In this document: piece by piece, positions 7,990-13,788 of the stretch
Layout: every line of letters begins with the position of its first letter
Numbering within the stretch: the first letter of the stretch is position 1
DNA from: JBCBWG01 sp039039985
GTDB lineage: Bacteria > Pseudomonadota > Alphaproteobacteria > Rhizobiales > Hyphomicrobiaceae
Assembly (NCBI GenBank): GCA_039039985.1
Contig: JBCCOV010000132.1
Location: 1 to 14,408, forward strand
DNA length: 14,408 nucleotides
Direction of reading: 5' to 3'
Made by a program: the position numbers and the translations under genes
Notes under the pieces: model-generated
Told to the model about the DNA's origin: nothing
What the model saw: the letters and a program-made list of their open reading frames with translations, nothing else
Databases searched by the model: none

Positions 7990-8014
7990 GCGGACGGGTC
8001 CGCCATATGCGGAC
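7990..8014 (-). promoter_or_regulatory. Alternative hairpin element just upstream of the binding-protein start
   Basis: In the gap before the substrate-binding protein gene the plus strand reads GCGGAC (7990-7995), GTCCGC (7998-8003) and GCGGAC again (8009-8014). The middle segment can pair perfectly with either flank, giving two mutually exclusive 6-bp hairpins 15-40 bases upstream of the start codon. Such a layout could adjust translation or transcript processing of the binding protein relative to the upstream enzymes. Function is inferred from position only. Confidence 0.35.
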
Positions 8015-8111
8015 AATTCCTTTTGCCTATGCGCAACCGCTGAACATCGTGTGGCTGTTGCGTGGCAGGCGCGCCTCACCTCAGTCCGCTTGTCCATGGC
8101 CTATGCCCGCC

Positions 8112-8786
8112 TTAGAACATCGGCTCCTCGATTGCATATACCCGTGCCGGGGCACCATCTGCATCCGGAATCTTAAGCGGTGCCGCAGATAGAAATACCC
8201 GAGACGCCATGATATCGGCCGTGTTTGAGATGTATTCAACCATGTGTATGCCGTTGCGTAAAAGAACATCGTGAGTCACGTGTTCGTGTCGCGGACGAAT
8301 GTCGCCATCCAGCAGCAGTCGGATGACGTAATCCTGCGGAAAATCATAGGCCACTGTCTCGATACCGCGGCTGAGCAGCCACTCGGCACCGTCGCGGGTG
8401 ATGTAGGGCGCATCGCGCCAGAACTCGGCCGTTTCGAATGATCTCTGCTGATGCCAGGCGGTTGCGAGAATGATCTTGGCGCCGGGCGCGATGTGATCGG
8501 CGCGCTCAGCAAGCCGCGCGGCGTCGATTGCGGAATTCGGCTGTACATCCTTCAGATCGATAACGTCAGCCATGCCCACCACCGCGGCCAGGGGTGTTGC
8601 GTCAATTGTCGGCGCGCCAGCGAAAAAGTGGCGCTGTGCGTCGACATGCGTAAAGCCGTGGCACGGCACCTTCAGCGTCGTGGCCTGAAAGAGATCGCCG
8701 GCGTCGAGATCGCCCTTGACCGATTGTTCGATCGGCCACCGCAAATGGCTGCGCACGATCGGAAGACTTAGGTCGATGATCCGCAT
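8112..8786 (-). CDS. Cyclase family protein (kynurenine formamidase-like metal hydrolase)
   Basis: A 224-residue metal-dependent hydrolase of the cyclase family (PF04199), which includes kynurenine formamidase and isatin hydrolase and opens amide or lactam-type bonds. It starts MRIIDLSLPI, as family members do. It carries the metal/catalytic signature HGFTHVDAQRHF (residues 43-54, the family's HxGTHxDxPxHF with G and P changed), giving H43, H47, D49 and H53. A later segment with EYISN near residue 182 is also in family style. A longer frame reaching 8981 exists but lies in the neighbouring gene; the ATG at 8786 follows the amidohydrolase stop by 10 bases and is preceded by GGAAA. The placement in a run with a lactonase-like amidohydrolase and a dehydrogenase points to ring opening of an imported organic acid. 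The substrate is unknown. Confidence 0.87.
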   Translation of the reverse strand: MRIIDLSLPIVRSHLRWPIEQSVKGDLDAGDLFQATTLKVPCHGFTHVDAQRHFFAGAPTIDATPLAAVVGMADVIDLKDVQPNSAIDAARLAERADHIAPGAKIILATAWHQQRSFETAEFWRDAPYITRDGAEWLLSRGIETVAYDFPQDYVIRLLLDGDIRPRHEHVTHDVLLRNGIHMVEYISNTADIMASRVFLSAAPLKIPDADGAPARVYAIEEPMF

Positions 8787-8796
8787 GGGGCGTTTC

Positions 8797-9744
8797 CTAT
8801 TCACTCGCAATCGACTGGAGATCGAGCCGGTAGATCCCAGCGGCATTGTCGCAAAAGAGCTTGCGCCGGTCGGATGTGGGCAGATGCGCGGTCGCCTGTT
8901 TATAGCCGCCGATGATCGTCTCGAACGTGCCGCACAGACGATCGACCGGGAAGTTCGACGCGAACACGCAACGATCGACACCGAACGCGTCTAAGCAATC
9001 GGAGATGATTGCCGCATTATCGTCCAGGGACCATGTGCGATCCGGCAAGCCGATGCCGGATATCTTGAGCATCACGTTCGGCGCGGTTGCTGCGAGACGG
9101 AGCGCTGAGCGCCAGCCGGACAGTGCTGCGTCGCTGCGATCGGCCGGGAGGAATGCGTGATTGATCACAATCGGCGTTTCAGGACACTGCGCGATCAAAT
9201 CGAGAAGCTCGTGGGCATGCCACCACGGCGCCTGCAACTCGAAGTGCAGCCCGTACTGCGCCAACAGTGCATAGCCGCGCCGCCAAGCGGGGTCTGTGAG
9301 ACCGCCCGGGGTACCGTGCTCGATCGTATCGGGTGATGCTGCGGCAGTCGGCTTGTGCCGGATACCCTTGACGAATGGATAGGCCGCGTGGCCCTCCAGA
9401 ATCGTCTGAACGTCAGCGTGATGCAGAAACGCACGCGCGACGTGCCCAAGGTAGTCGGGTGCGGACGTGAAGACGCCTGCCAGCCAGCGGGTTTCGCCAA
9501 CGGGATCGGATGGATCCCACTCGCCTTCCATTGTGACGTGTGCGGCAACACGATGCTCGCCGATGTCGCGCAGGTAGTGCTCCGGCAAGTATGGACCGCG
9601 GATCGCACTGTAGTCGCCGTAGCGAAACGGAATCTGGGGCTCTTGGGTCAGCCACGGATGTGAGGTGTTGTGCGGCTCCCAGATGTGATGGTGACAGTCG
9701 ATGAACGGAACGTCGTCATCGCCGTGCGGCGTAAGCTGGATCAT
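8797..9744 (-). CDS. Amidohydrolase family protein (COG3618, lactonase-like TIM barrel)
   Basis: A 315-residue TIM-barrel hydrolase of the amidohydrolase-2 group, whose characterised relatives hydrolyse lactones (fuconolactone, 2-pyrone-4,6-dicarboxylate, sulfomuconolactone). Visible are the strand-1 metal-type motif DCHHHIWE (residues 16-23), a central ELQAPWW region (about 169-175), NHAF (195-198, a likely catalytic or metal histidine) and FASNFPVDRL (261-270). In many relatives the last motif carries Asp where Asn264 stands here, so metal requirement may be reduced or absent. The ATG overlaps the stop of the upstream dehydrogenase gene (ATGA, 9741-9744), which argues strongly for coupled translation. 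Naming it a specific lactonase would go beyond the sequence. Confidence 0.88.
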   Translation of the reverse strand: MIQLTPHGDDDVPFIDCHHHIWEPHNTSHPWLTQEPQIPFRYGDYSAIRGPYLPEHYLRDIGEHRVAAHVTMEGEWDPSDPVGETRWLAGVFTSAPDYLGHVARAFLHHADVQTILEGHAAYPFVKGIRHKPTAAASPDTIEHGTPGGLTDPAWRRGYALLAQYGLHFELQAPWWHAHELLDLIAQCPETPIVINHAFLPADRSDAALSGWRSALRLAATAPNVMLKISGIGLPDRTWSLDDNAAIISDCLDAFGVDRCVFASNFPVDRLCGTFETIIGGYKQATAHLPTSDRRKLFCDNAAGIYRLDLQSIASE

Positions 9745-10805
9745 GACTTGAACTCGAGGCCCTCGACAATGTCGCGTAGTCGGGCCGCGCGATCGGTGGT
9801 CGCCCGCGACGTTGTCTCCGCCAGCCGCGACGCGACACGAATGGCTTCCCGTGTTGCCCCAAGGTTGGCTTGCCCCTTACCGGCGATATCGTAGGCTGTG
9901 CCGTGGGCCGGCGTACAAATGGGAAAGCCGTAGCCTGCGATCAGCGTTACACCGCTTTCAAAGCCCATCAGCTTCATCGCGATCTGACCCTGATCGTGAT
10001 ACATCGTCTGGACCGCGTCGTAATCGCCGCGCCGCGCCCGCAGGAACACCGTATCCGACGGGAACGGTCCGTCGCAGACAATACCTTCCGCCTTTGCATC
10101 GGCCACGGCGGGGGTGATTTCCTCGTCGTCTTCGTGGCCGAAGTTCCCGCCGTCGCCCGCATGGGGGTTCAGAGCGGCAACTGCAATTCTAGGTTGTGCG
10201 AACCCGGCACCTTTCATGCAGGTGTTGGTCAGTCTCAGCCCATCCAGGACGGCCTGACGGGTGATCCGCTCAGCAACGCCGGATAGGGGAACGTGGGAGG
10301 TGACGCGGGCATTCCAAAGCTTGTCGAGTATGTTGAATTCGCGACCGTTCTTGTCTGCGGCCGTTTCTCGCGTAATGACCTCGATCTCATCGACGTATCC
10401 GCGGTCATAAAGGCGCATGGCGTACTTATTGAACGGCGTGAACGTGACCCCATCGACGACACCGGCCGCGGCAAGCCGCAAGGCGGCCTGGAAGTTGAGA
10501 TAGGCGAAACGCCCACCTGCATATGAGCTTTCACCGAGAACGACGTCGTTTGGGTCCAACGTCTCAAGGTCGACGAGAACGGCGTCCGCCGACGTATCGA
10601 GCGCATTCTGGCCACGCCGCCAGAGCGGCAGGTCAAGATGCACACCGGCAATCTTTGCGCCGGCGGCGAGGATCCGCGGGTCTCCGATCACAAGGAATTG
10701 CGCCATCTGACGGATTTCGGAGTCGGCCAGCAGTTTCGCTGAGAGTTCGGGGCTGATACCAGACGGATCGCCGATTGCGAGTGCAAGTATTGGGCGTTCA
10801 GACAT
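9741..10805 (-). CDS. PdxA-family NAD-dependent dehydrogenase, divergent substrate site
   Basis: A 354-residue dehydrogenase of the PdxA fold. The family includes 4-hydroxythreonine-4-phosphate dehydrogenase (vitamin B6), 4-phospho-threonate/erythronate dehydrogenases and the terephthalate dihydrodiol dehydrogenase TphB; all oxidise a hydroxyl and usually decarboxylate. It starts LAIGDPSGISPEL, and all three metal histidines are in place: H171 (TSHVPL), H215 (NPHAGDGG) and H270 (MYHDQG). But the GHTE block that holds substrate in E. coli PdxA (H136, T137) reads roughly VDEI here. The N283 and R292 positions are T287 and about I296; only the K274 equivalent (K278) remains. It is therefore probably not PdxA proper but a catabolic enzyme for an unphosphorylated acid or diol. 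The ATG at 10805 has GGAG about nine bases upstream. First gene of the minus-strand run. Confidence 0.85.
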   Translation of the reverse strand: MSERPILALAIGDPSGISPELSAKLLADSEIRQMAQFLVIGDPRILAAGAKIAGVHLDLPLWRRGQNALDTSADAVLVDLETLDPNDVVLGESSYAGGRFAYLNFQAALRLAAAGVVDGVTFTPFNKYAMRLYDRGYVDEIEVITRETAADKNGREFNILDKLWNARVTSHVPLSGVAERITRQAVLDGLRLTNTCMKGAGFAQPRIAVAALNPHAGDGGNFGHEDDEEITPAVADAKAEGIVCDGPFPSDTVFLRARRGDYDAVQTMYHDQGQIAMKLMGFESGVTLIAGYGFPICTPAHGTAYDIAGKGQANLGATREAIRVASRLAETTSRATTDRAARLRDIVEGLEFKS

Positions 10806-11031
10806 GGATGGCGTCTCCTTCGCTCCCGATCTTCAGCGCGTCGCCGACGCGCCGTGGTTATCCGGTCTTTTGGATGCTTGATCGCTAGGATACGCGATTT
10901 GATGATGTGTGTATCGGAGTTGCAAGGACAGAGCTGCGGAAATGGCACGTTTCGGCGTGGCATCTGTCAGCGTTGGTTCTGACAATGACCGTGGTCGGGC
11001 AGGATTCTCGTACAGAAGTAAGCGAGGTGAG
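10806..11031. promoter_or_regulatory. Divergent promoter region between the dehydrogenase and amidase genes
   Basis: This 226-base gap must hold the promoters of both the minus-strand catabolic run and the plus-strand amidase. An inverted repeat ATCGC/GCGAT with an 8-base spacer sits at 10881-10898 near its middle, a reasonable operator position for a shared regulator. A weak plus-strand promoter match (TTGATC at 10878, GATGAT at 10901, 17-base spacing, four of six bases each) overlaps it. No regulator gene is adjacent. Open frames reaching back to 10909 are out of the amidase's normal N-terminus. Confidence 0.45.
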
Positions 11032-12423
11032 ATGCAATACTGGCAACTGTCGGCACAGGACATTGCCGAACTCGTAAGATCCAAGGCGGTGTCAGCCAGC
11101 GACATGGCCCACGCCGCTCTGCAACGCTGCCAGGATGTCAATCCGAGAATCAATGCCGTTGTTCAGGACTGTGCGGACGAGGCTCTCGCGACCGCGCAGG
11201 AGACGGATCGACGGATTGCCGCCGGGGAAGATCCAGGGCCGCTCGCTGGCGTCCCGGTGACCATCAAGGTCAACGCAGACCAGCAGGGCTATGCCACAAC
11301 GAACGGTGTCCGTTTGCAAAAAGACCTGATTGCCACGCAGGATAATCCGGTCGTTGCAAACTTGAAGCGTGCCGGCGCCATCATCGTCGGGCGGACGAAT
11401 ACTCCAGCTTTCTCGATCCGATGGTTCTGCCGCAACGGCCTTCATGGCTGGACCCGAAACCCACATGACCCGAAGCTGACGCCTGGTGGGTCGTCCGGAG
11501 GCGCCGCGGCAGGCTTGGCCGCCGGGATCGGGGCTTTGGCGCATGGAACCGACATTGGCGGTTCGATCCGGTATCCGGCCTATGCCTGCGGCGTACACGG
11601 TCTGCGCCCGTCACTCGGCCGCGTACCGGCATTCAACGTCACATCAGGGGATCGCCTCATCGGCGGACAGCTTATGTCGGTGTCGGGACCGTTGGCGCGC
11701 ACAATCGGCGATCTCCGGCTCGCTTTGCAGGTTATGGGGCAGCCCAGCCGCGATGACCCATGGTCGGTGGCTGCCCCGCCCGTCGAGACCGCCGTCCGCA
11801 AGCGGGCTGCCCTATGCTTGGAACCTGAAGGTATGTCGGTTGATGCGCCGGTGAAGGCCGCTGTCGCGTCCGCGGCAGATAAACTACGAGATGCCGGCTG
11901 GGAGGTTGCGGATGTCACGCCGCCGTCGTTTGTCGAACCGGCGCGCCTGCAAGCGATCCTCTGGCTGGGCGAATTTCGTCACACGAGTGCGGCGGCGCTG
12001 TACGAGGAAAACGACGCCGATGCCGTCTTCGTCTTCCAGCAGATGGAGGCGCTGTGCCCCACACCCGATCTGGCCGGCGTCATGGATGCATTGAAAGAGC
12101 GATCCAGGCTCGCGCGGATATGGCAGGCCTTTCTGGAGGACTATCCGGTCTTGCTGTGTCCGGTCTCCGGTGAGCTGCCGTTTCCCGATCAACTCGATGT
12201 TCAATCAGCTGAGGCCTTTGCACGGGTCATGCGCGCCCAGCTCATCCAGGTCGGGCTGCCATTGATGGGCCTACCAGGTCTGACGGTGACGACAGACAAG
12301 CTCGGAACGACGCCGGTTGGCGTACAATTGATCGCCAAGCGTTTTGGTGAAGACCAACTTTTTGCTGCCGGTGAGGCTATCGCTGAGCGATCTCAACCTA
12401 TAAGTGTGGTGGATCCAATTTGA
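11032..12423 (+). CDS. Amidase signature family amidohydrolase
   Basis: A 463-residue amidase-signature hydrolase, cleaving carboxylic amides to acid plus ammonia or amine in the cytoplasm. The Ser-cisSer-Lys triad is complete: K79 (VTIKVN), S154 (GGSSGG) and nucleophile S178 (GTDIGGSIRYPA), with the standard 24-residue spacing between the serines. The N-terminus (LSAQDIAELVRSKAVSASDM) and the mid-protein LAGVPV block are typical. I chose the ATG at 11032, which has a GAGG ribosome site four bases upstream; an earlier in-frame ATG at 10909 adds a low-complexity polar stretch unlike family members. The C-terminal GLPGLTV...GVQLIAKRFGEDQL is a normal family ending. It is transcribed away from the pdxA-like operon and probably belongs to the same pathway, for example freeing an acid from its amide. 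This is not GatA: no gatC/gatB genes are nearby. Confidence 0.9.
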   Translation: MQYWQLSAQDIAELVRSKAVSASDMAHAALQRCQDVNPRINAVVQDCADEALATAQETDRRIAAGEDPGPLAGVPVTIKVNADQQGYATTNGVRLQKDLIATQDNPVVANLKRAGAIIVGRTNTPAFSIRWFCRNGLHGWTRNPHDPKLTPGGSSGGAAAGLAAGIGALAHGTDIGGSIRYPAYACGVHGLRPSLGRVPAFNVTSGDRLIGGQLMSVSGPLARTIGDLRLALQVMGQPSRDDPWSVAAPPVETAVRKRAALCLEPEGMSVDAPVKAAVASAADKLRDAGWEVADVTPPSFVEPARLQAILWLGEFRHTSAAALYEENDADAVFVFQQMEALCPTPDLAGVMDALKERSRLARIWQAFLEDYPVLLCPVSGELPFPDQLDVQSAEAFARVMRAQLIQVGLPLMGLPGLTVTTDKLGTTPVGVQLIAKRFGEDQLFAAGEAIAERSQPISVVDPI

Positions 12424-12473
12424 CACGCGGCATCGTGATCAGATTGATGCGGTGATGTCTGTCATAGGATTAC

Positions 12474-12511
12474 TACAGACTTAACTGATACGGACTTAAT
12501 TGCTACAGACT
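12474..12511. repeat. 15-bp direct repeats downstream of the amidase gene
   Basis: The unit TACAGACTTAACTGA (12474-12488) is followed directly by TACGGACTTAATTGC (12489-12503, 12 of 15 identical) and then a partial third copy, TACAGACT (12504-12511). The block is distinctly more AT-rich than its surroundings. It lies 50 bases after the amidase stop and about 130 bases before the start of the secreted six-Cys protein, so a regulator site for that gene is possible. Confidence 0.6.
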
Positions 12512-12560
12512 GGCGCACCCGTGGTGCTGTCCAATTCAAGTCTATCTCATGTGCTTAGCG

Positions 12561-12590
12561 CCCGTAGGACGAATTGTTCGCACGGGTTTT
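12561..12590 (+). terminator. Terminator-like hairpin between amidase and the secreted protein gene
   Basis: CCCGT (12561-12565) pairs with ACGGG (12582-12586), with an inner CGAA/TTCG stem (12570-12580), and a run of four T follows at 12587-12590. This resembles a short Rho-independent terminator of the plus strand, ending the amidase transcript or attenuating the gene at 12642. The outer stem is only five base pairs, so it may be weak. Confidence 0.45.
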
Positions 12591-12641
12591 CAGTTGGGGT
12601 GAGCGAGTACGAGCGTGTCTCGCGTGAAATGGGAGTAGAAG

Positions 12642-13088
12642 GTGGCGGTAAGGTCAATGCGCCTGACGACTTTGCGACGCGGCCTGTGGGTATCGTCCGT
12701 TGCTATTCTGATGGTTGGGTCGATGGTGTCTGCGCAGGCTTCGCGGTTGAGTGACAAATTGTGCAACCGAACCACGCTGATGATGCAAGGTCTAACCAAG
12801 CAACAGGTGGACCAAATGAGTACGACTCCGGCTGCAGCCCGGGTCGTTCACGACTGTTATCGCTACTTTGCGACCGATATCGGGAAGGGCGAAGCCTGTC
12901 TGCGGACGCAATGCACAGCCGTCGTCGTTGAAGGTGTTGTCACGACACGTGAGGCGACGAAAGAGGAGAGTATCGAGAACTGTCTCGACTCTGCCGAAGA
13001 TCTGATCGTGATCAACAAGACGATCGAGCTGAACTACCTGAACTTCATGAAAGTCTGTCGCTCACCAACGTCAACCGAGTCGAATTGA
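12642..13088 (+). CDS. Hypothetical secreted protein with six cysteines
   Basis: A 148-residue protein I do not recognise. The GTG start at 12642 has GGGAG six bases upstream; an in-frame ATG at 12657 has a poorer site. The first 33 residues form a signal peptide: basic start (MRLTTLRRG), hydrophobic core (LWVSSVAILMVGSMVSA), and an A-Q-A site after which cleavage is likely. The mature part of about 115 residues contains six cysteines (41, 72, 86, 91, 114, 139), an even number that could form three disulfides in the periplasm or outside the cell. It is otherwise polar, with predicted helical segments (TKEESIENCLDSAEDLIVINKTIEL) and no enzyme motif I know. It stands alone with its own upstream region and is convergent with the next gene. 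Function unknown. Confidence 0.72.
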   Translation: MAVRSMRLTTLRRGLWVSSVAILMVGSMVSAQASRLSDKLCNRTTLMMQGLTKQQVDQMSTTPAAARVVHDCYRYFATDIGKGEACLRTQCTAVVVEGVVTTREATKEESIENCLDSAEDLIVINKTIELNYLNFMKVCRSPTSTESN

Positions 13089-13094
13089 CGGATC

Positions 13095-13150
13095 CGCGCA
13101 GGATGCGAAGCTGACTGGGCTTCGCGCGCAAGACTGGCGAGGTCTGCGCG
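13095..13150. terminator. Nested hairpin between convergent genes (putative bidirectional terminator)
   Basis: Outer arms CGCGCAG (13095-13101) and CTGCGCG (13144-13150) are perfectly complementary and enclose an inner perfect hairpin, GCGAAGC (13105-13111) with GCTTCGC (13119-13125) and a 7-base loop. It fills nearly the whole 62-base gap between the two convergent small genes. There is no T-run, so termination, if any, would need Rho or rely on the structure alone. Confidence 0.4.
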
Positions 13151-13651
13151 TCAGGTCAGCGCCCGCTTGACGGCGAAGACCTCCATGATGCGGGCTCCGC
13201 GATGGGGCCCGTCACACACGAATGTCCACTTACCGTCGGTATACGTATCGCACAGTTTGACGCCGCGGATCAGGATCCAGTGGCCGTCCTTGCCTTTGTG
13301 GATGCCGAGAATGTAGTTCGCCCAGGCGTTGCGGGGGCGTTGCATCCAGGCCCAGACCGTCGGGCGCTCTTTGCGCTCAAGATGCATGAAATTCTCAGTT
13401 TGTTCCATCCTGTAGCCGAAAGCGGCGAGTGCGCTGGCCACCTCTTCAGCGTACGTGCCTTGGATGACGGGTTTGAGATCGTCCGGCAGGCCACGATACG
13501 CGCGGACGGCATCTTCGACCTTGCTCACCGAGAAGCCGGTAATCGCGGAGACAACGATCGGGCCGCAATAGGCTGTGCGCCCGGTGTCATTGCGGGCTGA
13601 ATTGAGGGTTGACGTTGTCCGTGGGCCCTGATGATCGAACGTGGACGGCAT
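13151..13651 (-). CDS. Hypothetical protein with C39/papain-like cysteine peptidase features
   Basis: A 166-residue protein without signal peptide or membrane segment. YCGPIVVSAITG (residues 28-39) resembles the nucleophile helix of C39/papain-like peptidases. GHWILIRG (123-130) gives a catalytic-type histidine at 124, and D135 in LCDT, about eleven residues later, fits the third member, so C29, H124 and D135 form a plausible triad. Similar small proteins occur, by recollection, in phages and alphaproteobacterial genomes with no assigned role. No leader peptide, ABC exporter or phage gene lies nearby, so a bacteriocin-processing role is not supported. The ATG at 13651 has AGGAG eleven bases upstream, somewhat far. 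Could equally be a non-peptidase relative such as a transglutaminase-like fold. Confidence 0.68.
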   Translation of the reverse strand: MPSTFDHQGPRTTSTLNSARNDTGRTAYCGPIVVSAITGFSVSKVEDAVRAYRGLPDDLKPVIQGTYAEEVASALAAFGYRMEQTENFMHLERKERPTVWAWMQRPRNAWANYILGIHKGKDGHWILIRGVKLCDTYTDGKWTFVCDGPHRGARIMEVFAVKRALT

Positions 13652-13705
13652 TCCACCAGTTGCTCCTGTGGTGTTGCAACATACGTCCTATGCAAGAACG
13701 CATGC

Positions 13706-13739
13706 TAACGAATCGTTAAGGTTGGCGGCGCGTGCCGCC
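13706..13739. promoter_or_regulatory. Palindrome and hairpin in the divergent region upstream of the dehydratase gene
   Basis: The 137-base gap between the divergent C39-like gene and the IlvD/Edd gene holds a perfect 13-base palindrome, TAACGA-A-TCGTTA (13706-13718), a good size for a dimeric repressor site. Six bases further on is a perfect hairpin, GGCGGC/GCCGCC with a 4-base loop (13724-13739). The dehydratase start lies 50 bases downstream of the hairpin, so either could control its transcription or leader. No known operator consensus is claimed. Confidence 0.45.
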
Positions 13740-13788
13740 GCGGTGTGTTACACGGTGCGCGACTCAAGGGGTTGGTGCGAGGACAAGC

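Noticed and set aside
7975..8097. Longer binding-protein start at 8097
   Set aside because: It would bury the signal peptide 41 residues inside a charged extension; the ATG at 7974 gives a normal exported protein.
8787..8981. N-terminal extension of the cyclase protein to 8981
   Set aside because: The extra 65 residues lie in another frame of the amidohydrolase gene and are low-complexity Arg/Ser-rich; the family start MRIIDLSLP begins at 8786 after a good gap.
10909..11031. Amidase start at 10909
   Set aside because: The extra 41 residues are polar and lack family similarity, and the 11032 ATG has a GAGG ribosome site and the typical amidase N-terminus.
11032..12423. GatA subunit of the tRNA amidotransferase
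   Set aside because: The protein has the amidase triad, but no gatB or gatC is adjacent and the context is catabolic; the general amidase call is safer.
12500..12754. 84-codon plus-strand open frame ahead of the six-Cys gene
   Set aside because: It covers the terminator-like hairpin and overlaps the signal-peptide gene in another frame; no motif or convincing ribosome site.
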